Part shown: positions 44,946 through 54,935 of the stretch, one piece after another | Layout of the letters: every line of letters starts with the position of its first letter | How positions within the stretch are numbered: position 1 is the stretch's first letter | NCBI GenBank assembly: GCA_020632795.1 | Contig: JACKEV010000011.1 | Location: 434,001 to 498,000, forward strand | Direction of reading: 5' to 3' | Length of the DNA stretch: 64,000 nucleotides | Source: Alphaproteobacteria bacterium | GTDB taxonomy: Bacteria > Myxococcota_A > UBA796 > CAJQPC01 | The notes under the pieces: generated by a model | The model's input: the letters and a program-made list of their open reading frames with translations, nothing else | What the model was told of the DNA's origin: nothing | Databases searched by the model: none | Program-made: the position numbers and the translations under genes

Positions 44946-45143
44946 TCAGACCTCGGTCTGCTCGACCTCGATCTCCTCGACATCCACCAGATGCATCACC
45001 TTCTTGACCATGCCTCGGACCGCAGGGGTGTTCTCGAGAACACGAGAACTCCGCACCTTGCGCAGTCCGAGCCCCTTGACCGTCGCGATCTGGCCCTGGG
45101 TAGAGCCGATGGTCGATCGCGTCAGCGTCACCTTGAGCTTCAT
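44946..45143 (-). CDS. rpmD: Ribosomal protein uL30
   Basis: 65 residues from the ATG at 45143 (an adjacent GTG could add one residue). LKVTLTRSTIGSTQGQIATV and LGLRKVRSSRVLENTPAVRGM are diagnostic, followed by a short acidic tail. Intact. Confidence 0.95.
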   Translation of the reverse strand: MKLKVTLTRSTIGSTQGQIATVKGLGLRKVRSSRVLENTPAVRGMVKKVMHLVDVEEIEVEQTEV

Positions 45144-45188
45144 CACTTCCAGCCTCTCATCGGTGCTTGGGTTTCAGATGGAGGCCCC

Positions 45189-45732
45189 TCAGGAGGCCGT
45201 ACCCCAGACACGCTCACCGACGGTGTAGTTCTCGAGCACCTCGTCGAGATCCTTGCCCAGCCGGTGGGCGTACTGCTCGGGGACTCCATGCGCATCAGCG
45301 CGTCCACCGTCGCCTTCACCACGTTGTGGGGTTGCCGGACCGCATGCTCTTGGTCAGGACGTTGCGATACCCGGCCGCGTCCATGATGGCGCGCACAGCG
45401 GGCCCGGCGATGACGCCGGTACCCGGCGCGGCCGGACGCAGCAGGACACGCCCCGCGCCGAACTTGCCGATGGCTTCATGGGGCACCGTACCGTCGACGA
45501 TCGGGACCATGAAGAGGCTGGCTCGGGCCTTGGCCGTCGCCTTGCGGATGGCCTCAGGGACCTCGTTCGCCTTGCCGAACCCGATACCGACCTGGCCTTC
45601 GCCATCCCCGACCACGACGATGGAGGAGAAGCTGAAGCGCCGGCCGCCCTTGACGACCTTGGCGACGCGGTTGACGTCGATGACCTTTTCGGTGAGACCA
45701 TCATCCGGCTTGTTGCGGCGGCCTCGGGACAT
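45189..45732 (-). CDS. rpsE: Ribosomal protein uS5 (two frameshifts)
   Basis: The main frame gives MSRGRRNKPDDG...KVVKGGRRFSFSSIVVVGD...VLTKSMRSGNP, then stops early. Adding one base at the G-run 45328-45331 restores HNVVKATVDALMRMESP, and another at 45279-45282 restores EQYAHRLGKDLDEVLENY and a TGA at 45189. The corrected protein has 181 residues. Both lesions are in four-base homopolymers, pointing to sequence error in an essential gene. Start: ATG 45732, or GTG 45741. Confidence 0.9.
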
Positions 45733-45768
45733 TCTGCTCACTGGATTCCTCCGATTCCGTTGACCGAC

Positions 45769-46136
45769 TCAGAACTCAAGGCCAGCCTCGCGAGCAGCGT
45801 CCGCGAGGGCCTTGATGCGACCGTGATAGAGGTAGCCGTTCCGGTCAAAGACCACGGTCTTGATTTCCTTGGATGCAGCCTTCTCCGCAATGAGTCGGCC
45901 GACCGCCTTCGCGGCGTCGATGTTGCCGCGGTGCCCTTCGAGGTCAGCCAGCTCCGGGGACAGCGTGGAGGCAGCGATGAGGGTGCTGCTGCTGTCGTCG
46001 TCGATGAGCTGGGCATAGATGTGACGCGCGCTGCGGAACACCGACAGCCGGGGGCGAGCGGCCGTCCTCGGATCCGCTTGCGGATCGCAAGCTTGCGGCG
46101 CTGGCGTGCCTTGTGACTGGGGTTTGTCTTGGCCAT
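45769..46136 (-). CDS. rplR: Ribosomal protein uL18 (one frameshift)
   Basis: MAKTNPSHKARQRRKLAIRK lies in one frame and LSVFRSARHIYAQLIDDD through YLYHGRIKALADAAREAGLEF in another. The switch is near 46051-46070; one added base joins them into 122 residues, the normal length. 36 bases before rpsE. Treated as a working gene with an indel error. Confidence 0.9.
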
Positions 46137-46151
46137 CTGGATCTCCGAGTC

Positions 46152-46690
46152 CTAACTCTTCGCTGACTTGCCGGCCTTGAGGCGGACGACCTCACCGTCG
46201 TAACGGACACCCTTGCCCTTGTACGAGTCGGGCGGGCGGTAGCCGCGAATCACCGCAGCGACCTGACCGACGGTCTCCTTGTCGATCCCGGCGACGGTCA
46301 GCTTGGTGTTTCGCTCGACGCTGATGGAGATGCCCTCGGGGGGCGAGAAGGTGATGGGGTGCGAGTAGCCGAGGTGAAGGACCAGATCCTTGCCGGCCAT
46401 CTCAGCCTTGTAGCCGACCCCTGGATCTCCAACTTGCGATCGAAGCCCTGGGTGACACCGACGACCATGTTGTTCACCAGCGCGCGCATGAGCCCATGCG
46501 CGGCGCGGTGATGCCGGCTGTCAGAGTCGCGACGCACGAGGATCTCGTCGCCTTCGACCACGACCTGGACGCCATCAACGACCGGCCGACCAAGCTGGCC
46601 CTTCGGACCCTTGACGGCGATCCGGCCCTCATCGAGGGTGACCGAGACGCCCTTCGGCAACGGAATGGGGAGCTTTCCAATTCGAGACAT
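46152..46690 (-). CDS. rplF: Ribosomal protein uL6 (one frameshift)
   Basis: SRIGKLPIPLPKGVSVTL...VTQGFDRKLEIQG is followed, after one missing base in the C-run 46418-46421, by VGYKAEMAGKDLVLHLGYSHP and a C-terminal half ending RLKAGKSAKS. The restored product is 179 residues (E. coli 177). ATG at 46690 with GGAGGA upstream. Confidence 0.92.
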
Positions 46691-46704
46691 CTGTCCTCCT
46701 CCGC

Positions 46705-47100
46705 CTACCAGACGTAGTAGAGCACTCACCGCCCACGCCGGCTTCACGAGCCGCCTTGTCGGTGAGGACCCCGCGAGGGGTGGTGAGGATGGCGACCCTG
46801 AGTCCGTTCCGGACACGTGGGATATCGTCCTTCTTCACATACGTGCGCCGACCAGGCTTGGAGATCCGCAGGAGTCCGCGGATGATCCCTGGTTCGCCGC
46901 ATCGTAGCGGAGAAAGACCTTGATGAATCCTGGGGGCCTTCGGGGATGTCGATGTAGCCCTCGACAAACCCCTCGCTCTTGAGAATCTTGACCATCTCAA
47001 GCTTCAGCTTGGAGCGTGGAACCAGCACGCTCGGATGCTGCGCGTGAGACGCATTGCGGATCCGGGTCAGCAGATCCGCGATCGGATCGGTCATCGACAT
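46705..47100 (-). CDS. rpsH: Ribosomal protein uS8 (three frameshifts)
   Basis: TDPIADLLTRIRNASHAQH...EGYIDIPEGP (frame one), GFIKVFLRYDAANQG (frame two), GIIRGLLRISKPGRR...AAREAGVGGE (frame three) and LYYVW (frame one again) are parts of one S8. Switches lie near 46932-46936, 46887-46893 and 46721-46730. The corrected length is 132 residues, as expected. ATG at 47100 with AGGAG. Confidence 0.88.
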
Positions 47101-47184
47101 CAACAACTCCTGTTCGGCGCTGGTTCCTCTGCATTGCAGCGGACCTGGCTCCATCAGACGCGGCGCCGGGGTGGCCTCGCACGC

Positions 47185-47369
47185 CTACCAGCTGGACTTG
47201 GTCACTCCCGGAAGCTCCCCGCCAGAGCACGCTCACGGAGGCAGATCCGGCAGAGGCTGAACTCCCGATAGTACGCCTTGGGCCGCCCGCAGACCTTGCA
47301 GCGGTTGTGCTGCCGCGTCGAGAACTTAGGCTTGCGCTTGGACTTCGCGATCATGGACTTCTTCGCCAC
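47185..47369 (-). CDS. rpsN: Ribosomal protein uS14, zinc-binding type (one frameshift)
   Basis: GTG start with GGGAG upstream. AKKSMIAKSKRKPKF, then CKVC and CRIC zinc pairs typical of the short S14 (type Z). The frame is lost at the C-run 47217-47220; one added base gives the conserved ending GELPGVTKSSW and TAG at 47185, 61 residues in total. Confidence 0.9.
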
Positions 47370-47379
47370 GAGCCGCTCC

Positions 47380-47920
47380 CTACGCCCGGAAGGGGAAGCC
47401 GAGGTTCTTGAGCAGCGCCCGTCCCTCAGCGTCCGTCCTCGCGGTAGTGACAAAGGTGATGTTCATCCCGTTGATCTTCGAGACCTTGTCGTAGTCGATC
47501 TCCGGGAAAAGAAGCTGCTCGGTCAGGCCCATGGAGTAGTTTCCGCGGCCGTCGAAGCCCTTGGGGCTCAGCCCGCGGAAGTCACGAATCCGGGGATCGC
47601 GACCGACAGCAGCCGATCAAAGAAGAACCACATCCGGTCGCCGCGGAGGGTGACCTTGGCGCCGATGGGCATGCCTTCGCGAAGCTTGAAGTTCGCGATG
47701 GAGCGGCGAGCGCGGCGGATGACGGCCTTCTGGCCAGTGATCAGACCCAGCTCTGCGGCGGCCGCGTCCAGGACCTTCTGGTTCTGGATGGCCTCCTTGA
47801 GGCAGGTGTTGACCACGATCTTCTCCAGGCGCGGCACCAGCATCATGTTGTCGACCCCAGCTCGCTTACAAGCTTGGGGACGACCTCATCGCGGTAGCGC
47901 TCCTTGAGTCGGGGAGTCAT
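47380..47920 (-). CDS. rplE: Ribosomal protein uL5 (two frameshifts)
   Basis: TPRLKERYRDEVVPKLVSELG, then DNMMLVPRLEKIVVNTC...GDRMWFFFDRLLSVAIP, then IRDFRGLSPKGFDGRGNYS...GFPFRA. Frame changes occur at the C-run 47855-47858 and G-run 47592-47595. With both corrected the protein has 180 residues, the usual size. ATG 47920 has GGAGG upstream. Confidence 0.9.
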
Positions 47921-47942
47921 CGGGAAGCCTCCATCCAAGAAA

Positions 47943-48263
47943 TCAATCGATCTGAGCGCCGGTCTTCCGGTCAACCCGGACCTTGCGCCCATCTTCGAGG
48001 AACTGGTAACCAACCTTCACGAGCCGCTGCTCAGCCTCGTTCCAGAGGCTGACGTTGGAGATGTGCAGCGAGGCCTCCTTGCGGATGGTCTGACCAGGCT
48101 GGTCACCGACGGGCTTCTGCTGGCGGGTCACCATGTTGACGCCCTCCACGATGACGCGCTCGCGGACCGGCAGCACCTTGAGGACCTTGCCTTTGGCACC
48201 CTTGTGGCGCCCGGCGACCACGACGACGCTGTCACCACGTCGGATCTTGAACTTCGCCGCCAT
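47943..48263 (-). CDS. rplX: Ribosomal protein uL24
   Basis: 106 residues, intact. KOW motif DSVVVVAGRHKGAKGKVLKV, then VIVEGVNMVTRQQKP and KVGYQFLEDGRKVRVDRKTG. One of the few genes in this stretch without a frameshift. Confidence 0.96.
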   Translation of the reverse strand: MAAKFKIRRGDSVVVVAGRHKGAKGKVLKVLPVRERVIVEGVNMVTRQQKPVGDQPGQTIRKEASLHISNVSLWNEAEQRLVKVGYQFLEDGRKVRVDRKTGAQID

Positions 48264-48274
48264 TGGCGACCTCC

Positions 48275-48641
48275 TTAGAGAACCTCGGGGCCAACGAGAC
48301 GATCTTCATGTACTGCCGGGCGCGCTGCTTGCGCGCCACGGGACCGAAGATGCGCGTTCCGATGGGCTCGCCCTGAGAGTTGATGAGGACCGCGGAGTTG
48401 CTGTCGAACCGGATGTAGGTGCCATCCTGCCGACGGATCTCCTTCTTGGTGCGGACGATGACCGCACGCGCGACGTCGCCCTTCTTCACCTTGCCGTTCG
48501 GGAGAGCCTCTCGGACGGAAACCACTACGACATCGCCGATAGAGGCATACCGCCGCTTTGAGCCCCCAGAACCTTGATGGTCCGGAGCTTCTTCGCGCCG
48601 CTGTTGTCTGCGACGTCCAGTACGGTCTGGTGCTGGATCAT
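48275..48641 (-). CDS. rplN: Ribosomal protein uL14 (two frameshifts)
   Basis: MIQHQTVLDVADNSGAKKLR...TIKVLG in one frame, RRYASIGDVVVVSVREALP...GTRIFGPVARKQRARQYMKIVSLAP in the next. Breaks lie at the C-run 48563-48567 and G-run 48287-48290; the second restores the EVL ending. The corrected length of 122 residues matches the family exactly. Confidence 0.92.
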
Positions 48642-48684
48642 GCTCGCTCCCAACCAGCCGTCCGTACAGACGGCCGGTTCCTGG

Positions 48685-48954
48685 TCAGTTGTTCCGGGGC
48701 CGACGCTCGATGACAAGCCAACGCTTGGTGCGAGAGAGGGGCCGAGACTCCTCGATCTGCACCATGTCATCCATCTGGCACTCGTTGTTCTCGTCGTGCG
48801 CCTTGTAGACGTTGCGACGGTTGATGTACTTGCGATACCGCGGATGCTTGACCCGCCGGATCACCTCAACCGCGACAGTCTTGTCCATCTTGTTGGAGAC
48901 AACGCGACCGGTGAGAACCCGTCGCCCGGACGTTCTGGTGTTTTCAGCGGACAT
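48685..48954 (-). CDS. rpsQ: Ribosomal protein uS17
   Basis: 89 residues: RRVLTGRVVSNKMDKTVAVEV, HPRYRKYI and a C-terminus SRTKRWLVIERRPRNN. Intact. Unusually, its ATG has only a weak ribosome site and is preceded by a long non-coding stretch instead of following rpmC closely. Confidence 0.95.
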   Translation of the reverse strand: MSAENTRTSGRRVLTGRVVSNKMDKTVAVEVIRRVKHPRYRKYINRRNVYKAHDENNECQMDDMVQIEESRPLSRTKRWLVIERRPRNN

Positions 48955-49281
48955 TTGCTCAGCTCGCAGTCACCCGAAGGCACCGAATGGGCTCGGAAGT
49001 GGCGGCTTGACGGTTATCCACGCAGGTCTCCCGCCAAGGCAGGACTCTGAGCGGTGGGCGTCGTACCGGGCACCGGAGGAACCACCCTGCTCGGTGCCTT
49101 TCAGAGGCGGCCCCGACGAATCGCCGGGGCTTGGTTTCAAGTACAGCGGAAGGGCCGCACGTTCATTCAAAACAAGGTGGACCAGGACAGGTCCAGGAAG
49201 CCGACGAACCTTATTGGTTATCGTCCGACTTGTCAACAATTCCCTGGAGGAAGCCGTCATCCGCAGCGTCGCCACCGGACG
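48955..49281. other. Unexplained 327-bp gap between rpmC and rpsQ
   Basis: rpmC and rpsQ normally touch. Here one frame continues L29 as NALRDRYSSSFEP...DGFLQGIVDKSDDNQ to a TAA at 49211 if a frameshift near 49330 is assumed, giving a C-terminal extension. The remaining ~255 bases show only a 7-bp hairpin (GGCACCG/CGGTGCC, about 49073-49102). No conserved protein, clear promoter or RNA is recognised. Confidence 0.5.
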
Positions 49282-49529
49282 TCACCGCAGGCTCGAAGGA
49301 CGAGCTGTAGCGGTCGCGGAGCGCGTTCCGGGCCAGGCCCCTGTGCGCTCCCGCTCCCGAGCTGCGGTCTGCAGCCGCGCGATGTCGCGACGCAGCTTGC
49401 CAAGCTGGGAGGTGTCCTCAAGCTGATTGGTGTACAGCCGGAACTGCGCGGTGACGAGCTGACGCTCCAGCGAAAGCTCCCGATGGACCAGGTCCTGATC
49501 CGACAGCTCCTTGAGCTCGGCGTAACGCA

Positions 49530-49530
<1 letters not shown>
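49282..49530 (-). CDS. rpmC: Ribosomal protein uL29
   Basis: 82 residues as read; the conserved core is MRYAELKELSDQDLVHREL...LGKLRRDIARLQTAARERE (about 62 residues). The Arg/Thr/Ala-rich end after that is likely out of frame (see the gap entry). The ATG overlaps the rplP stop (TGATG). Confidence 0.9.
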
Positions 49531-49946
<416 letters not shown>

Positions 49947-50003
49947 GTCAGACTGTCCTCAGAAAAGATGGGCGCAGCGCAGCGCGCAGCGCCGGTGCAG
50001 GTC

Positions 50004-50648
50004 TCAGAGCGCTCGGTCGTCTTCACCAGGGAGGATCTCCCCTTGAAGACCCAGACCTTGACGCCGATGACCCCATAGGTGGTCTTGGCCTCAGCGAGGC
50101 CGTAGTCGATGTCCGCGCGGAGGGTGTGGAGAGGCACGCGCCCCTCGTGGTAGCGCTCGGTCCGAGACATCTCGGCGCCACCGAGGCGGCCGGAGCACAT
50201 CACCTTGACGCCCTTGGCGCCAGCGCGCATGGCCTGGGTGAGCGCCTTCTTCATGGCACGCCTGAACGAAACGCGCTTCACGAGCTGCGCGGCGATGTTC
50301 TCCGCCACCAGCATCGCGTCCGTCTCGACCTTCCGGACCTCGATCACGTTGGGGTAGATCTCGGTGGAGGTGAGCTTCTGGAGCTGGAGCGCAGCGCCTC
50401 CAGGCCAGTCGCACGCTTGCCGAGGATGGTGCCCGGCTTCGCGGCGTACATGAAGACCTTGGCCTTGTTCGCCGCGCGCTCGATCAGCACCTGGGACACC
50501 CCGCAGGAGCGTAGTGCTTCTTGATGAACTCGCGGATGCGGATGTCCTCGAGGACAAGCCGACCATAATCCTTGTCAGCGTACCAGGTCGACAACCACGG
50601 CTTGGTGAAGCCGACCTGAAACCCGACAGGGTGTACCTTCTGACCCAT
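50004..50648 (-). CDS. rpsC: Ribosomal protein uS3 (three frameshifts)
   Basis: MGQKVHPVGFQVGFTKPW...FIKKHYA, then VLIERAANKAKVFMYAAKPG...GLEAL, then LQLQKLTSTEIYPNVIEVRK...GVIGVKVWVFKG and EILPGEDDRAL. Changes of frame are near the C-run 50499-50502, at 50390-50400 and at the C-run 50039-50042. The corrected product is 215 residues. Contains the KH domain GTILGKRATG. Confidence 0.9.
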
Positions 50649-50653
50649 TGCGG

Positions 50654-51007
50654 CTACTCCTCTCGAAGACCGAGAACGACAGAGATGTGAGAGGTGGGCT
50701 TGCGAATGGGGGGTCGCCCGCCCCTGGGCCCGAGGCCGATAGCGCCGCAGCGTGGCCCCTGATCGACGGTAATCGTCTTGACGTAGAGGGCATCGATGTC
50801 GACCGCACCGTCCTGCACCCGAGCGCTCTCTTCGGCGTTCGCGACAGCCGACTCAATCAACTTCTTGATCATCGGCGCCGTCTTCTTTCGCGTAAAGCTC
50901 AACAGCTCCAACGCCTCGTCGACATCGCGCCCACGGACCAGATCTGCCACCAGCCGCGCCTTTCGCGGGGACACTCTGGCAAACCTGAGCTTGGCCTTGG
51001 ACTCCAT
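50654..51007 (-). CDS. rplV: Ribosomal protein uL22 (locally frame-shifted segment)
   Basis: 117 residues read through in one frame, but residues ~86-102 are scrambled. In the neighbouring frame the same bases encode TLRRYRPRAQGRATP, the conserved L22 loop. A lost base near 50755-50759 and a gained base in the G-run 50708-50713 compensate each other. The rest (MESKAKLRFARVSPRKARLV, HISVVL) is normal. Confidence 0.93.
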   Translation of the reverse strand: MESKAKLRFARVSPRKARLVADLVRGRDVDEALELLSFTRKKTAPMIKKLIESAVANAEESARVQDGAVDIDALYVKTITVDQGPRCGAIGLGPRGGRPPIRKPTSHISVVLGLREE

Positions 51008-51099
51008 GATTCAATCCCTCTTCTCACCGAGGGCGGATGGGCGGATGTTGACCGATCCGCTCCGGCGCCGAAGGTGGCTGGGTGAAGCGCTACGCAGCC

Positions 51100-51381
51100 T
51101 CAGCGGACTCGGGACTTGCGGTCAGCAGCGTGACCATAGAAGGTCCGCGTCGGAGAGAACTCCCCGAGCTTGTGACCGATCATGTTCTCCGTCACGTAGA
51201 CGGGAACGAACTTCTTACCGTTGTGCACCGCGAACGTCAACCCGATGAAATCCGGGATGATGGTGGAGCGGCGGCTCCAGGTCTTGATCACGGGGGCGGC
51301 CTGACCACTGGCACGAGCCTTGGCGACGCGCTTGAGGAGGTGCTGGTCGACCCAAGGTCCCTTCTTGACTGAGCGAGGCAC
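51100..51381 (-). CDS. rpsS: Ribosomal protein uS19
   Basis: 93 residues, intact: MPRSVKKGPWVDQHLLKRV, STIIPDFIGLTFAVHNGKK, ENMIGHKLGEFSPTRTF. Between rplB (stop 51391) and rplV. Confidence 0.97.
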   Translation of the reverse strand: MPRSVKKGPWVDQHLLKRVAKARASGQAAPVIKTWSRRSTIIPDFIGLTFAVHNGKKFVPVYVTENMIGHKLGEFSPTRTFYGHAADRKSRVR

Positions 51382-51390
51382 GGTGTTCTC

Positions 51391-52228
51391 CTACTTACGA
51401 CGCTTGCGGCGGGTGACGATGAAGGCGTTGCTGGGCTTCTTGCGCGCGCGGGTCTTGTAGCCCTTGGTGGGCTTGCCCCAGGGGGTGACCGGATGACGAC
51501 CACCGGTCGTGCGCCCCTCACCACCACCGTGGGGGTGGTCGATGGGGTTCATCGCGGCACCGCGCACCTTGGGGCGACGCCCCATCCAGCGAGAGCGGCC
51601 GGCCTTGCCGATGGAGACGTTCTCGTGCTCCAGGTTGCCGACCTGGCCGATCGTGGCGAGGCAGTTCTGATGGACCTTGCGCAGCTTCGGAGGAGGGCAG
51701 CCGCAAGAGGACGTGGGCCCCTTCCTTCGCCATGACCTGCGCGTAGCTGCCCGCCGAGCGGCAGAGCTGACCGCCGCGCCCGACATAGAGCTCGACGTTG
51801 TGAACCCAGGTGCCGAGCGGCACGCGGGCAAGCCGCAGCGCGTTGCCGGGCTGGATGTCCGCGTCCTCAGAGGTGATGACCGTGTCACCGACCGCGAGGT
51901 TCAGCGGGTGCAGGATGTAGCGCTTCTCGCCATCCGCGAAGTGGATGAGGGCGATGCGCGCAGAGCGGTTGAGGGGTCGTACTCGATGGTGGCGACCTTG
52001 CCCGGCACGTCGACCTTGTCCCGCTTGAAGTCAATCATGCGATAGCGGCGCTTGTAGGCCACCGCCGCGGCGGCGAGAGGTCAACCGGCCCCGGTTGTTC
52101 CGACCACCGGTCTTCTTGAGCGGGGCGAGCAGGGAGCGCTCAGGCTTGTCGGTCGTGATCTCCGAGAAGTCCGAGACGCTCATGAAGCGCCGGCCTTCGC
52201 TCGTCGGCTTGAACTTCTTGATACCCAT
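51391..52228 (-). CDS. rplB: Ribosomal protein uL2 (at least three frameshifts)
   Basis: GIKKFKPTSEGRRFMSVSDF...NNRGRLTSRRRGGG, YKRRYRMIDFKRDKVDVPG, NRSARIALIHFADGEKRYIL...GSYAQVMAKEG and RKVHQNCLATIGQVGN...FIVTRRKRRK are successive parts of one L2. Switches lie around 52065-52072, 51971-51980 and 51690-51700. The peptidyl-transferase-proximal AAMNPIDHPHGGGEG is present. Span fits ~277 residues. Confidence 0.9.
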
Positions 52229-52247
52229 GGTGTTTCCTCTGCTGCCG

Positions 52248-52546
52248 TCAGGCTGTTCGGCGTCGTCGTCGAAGAAGCTCAGCGTGTTGCCCTCAGCGAG
52301 CTTCACGTAAGCCTTCTTCCAATCCGAACGACGGCCGAGGTGGCGACCGAAGCGCTTCTTCTTGCCCCGGACGATCGAGGTGCGAACGTCCGAGACCTGC
52401 ACGCCGAAGAAGCGCTCGACGGCGTCCTTGATCTGGAGCTTGTTGGCCCGCATCCCCACCTCGAAGACGTAGGTGTCGTCGTCCTGGGCATATGCGGACT
52501 TCTCAGTGATGATCGGGCGAAGGAGGATGTCGTGGAGCTGGGCCAT
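52248..52546 (-). CDS. rplW: Ribosomal protein uL23 (stop lost by indel)
   Basis: MAQLHDILLRPIITEKSAY, ANKLQIKDAVERFFGVQVSDVRT and KKRFGRHLGRRSDWKKA are diagnostic. As sequenced, the frame runs on into rplB without a stop. One added base after EQP gives TGA at 52248 and 99 residues, with AGGA before the rplB ATG. The apparent L23-L2 fusion is therefore an artefact. Confidence 0.9.
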
Positions 52547-52548
52547 GT

Positions 52549-53172
52549 CTACCTCCCCAACCGAGCGTTGATCTGGTCGAGCGCGCCGAGGGTGGTGGCC
52601 ACATTCTTGTGGTTGAGCACGTCGTAGACGTTCAACCCGATGACGGGCAGCACCTTGACCCCGGGCAGGTTGCGGGCCGACTTCCAGGATCGTCTCGTCC
52701 TTCTCAGGGAGGATGAGGAGGAGATCGTCGAAGTCGAAGTTCTCCAGGATCCTGCGGAACGCCTTGGTCTTGATCTCGGCCAGCTCGACGGCGTTGAAGA
52801 CCGTGAACGCAGACTCCTCGACCCGGCGGGACAGCGCGGATCGCAGGGCAGCCCGGCGCACCTTCTGGTCACCTTGAAGCTGTGATCGCGCGGGGATCGG
52901 GCCGAAGACCACGCCGCCGCCGCGCATCTGGGCGGCGCGGGTGGTGCCCTGACGGGCCCGACCGGTGCCCTTCTGGCGGTAGGGCTTGCGACCACCACCG
53001 CTCACTTCGGAGCGGCTCTTGGCCTGTGGGTCCCGGCCCGTCGCTTGGCGAGCTGCTGACGGACCACGGTGTAGAAGAGGTGATCCTTGACCTCGACACC
53101 GAAGACGTCGTCCGCGAGCTCAACCTCGCCGACGACCTCTTTGTCCGTGCTGTAGACTTGAACGGTTGGCAT
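52549..53172 (-). CDS. rplD: Ribosomal protein uL4 (several frameshifts)
   Basis: MPTVQVYSTDKEVVGEVEL...LFYTVVRQQLAKRRAGT, SGGGRKPYRQKGTGRARQGT...GGGVVFGP, KVRRAALRSALSRRVEESAF...ILPEKDETILEV and ARNLPGVKVLPVIGLNVYDV span three frames. At least three switches lie near 53005-53040, 52860-52900 and 52670-52690. GGAG precedes the ATG at 53172. Length ~207 residues. The usual upstream neighbour rplC is missing. Confidence 0.88.
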
Positions 53173-53240
53173 GGGGTGCTCCATCGACGGGACGAGGCGT
53201 CGCCGCCGGAGGGCTGGTGAGCAGGCCTGTAGTTCCAGGA

Positions 53241-53549
53241 AAGCTTGATCTCGACGTGCACACCGGCCGACAGGTCGAGCTTCATCAGCGCGTCCACGGT
53301 CTGCTGGGTGGGCTCCAGGATGTCCAGCAGCCGGTGGTGCGTCCGACGCTCGAACTGCTCCCGCGACTTCTTGTCGACGTGAGGACCGCGCAGCACCGTC
53401 CACTTGGAGATGGTGGTCGGGAGCGGGAAGGGCCCGCGGATCTCGACGCCCGTGCGCTTGGCGGTCTCCACGATCTCGCTGGCGCTGCGATCGAGGAGCT
53501 TGTGGTCATAGGCCTTCAGCCGAATGCGGATCTTGTTGGTGCTGGCCAT
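53241..53549 (-). CDS. rpsJ: Ribosomal protein uS10 (stop codon missing)
   Basis: 103 canonical residues from the ATG at 53549 (STNKIRIRLKAYDHKLLDRS to AGVHVEIKL at 53241), the exact E. coli length. No stop follows in any frame before rplD; the S10 frame runs to 52869. Together with the absence of rplC this suggests a deletion whose left end removed the S10 stop. S10 also acts in transcription antitermination with NusB. Confidence 0.9.
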
Positions 53550-53645
53550 CGGTTTTTCCTGTTCTGGCTGGTGCCTCTCCCGGGCGTGGATCCTGAGCCG
53601 GTCCACGATGTCCTGCCGGTCCTACGCTTCGGGCTGGCAGAACGA

Positions 53646-53667
53646 GGGGTCAGCATGGGCTGACCCC
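53646..53667 (-). terminator. Hairpin between tuf and rpsJ
   Basis: GGGGTCAGC (53646-53654) and GCTGACCCC (53659-53667) form a perfect 9-bp stem with a 4-nt loop, 50 bases after the tuf stop on the minus strand. May terminate or attenuate str-operon transcripts before the S10 operon; the T-tract is weak. Confidence 0.55.
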
Positions 53668-53716
53668 CCTGTTGAGAGACGGAACACCGCCGTTTAGCCG
53701 GTTCTCTGAATTCGCG

Positions 53717-54907
<1,191 letters not shown>

Positions 54908-54935
54908 CTGCGTATCCTGGTGCTCACCGGCTCCC

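Noticed and set aside
52031..52546. Genuine L23-L2 fusion protein
   Set aside because: The read-through is removed by one base after EQP, restoring a normal 99-residue L23, a Shine-Dalgarno and the L2 ATG; neighbouring genes have the same kind of indel.
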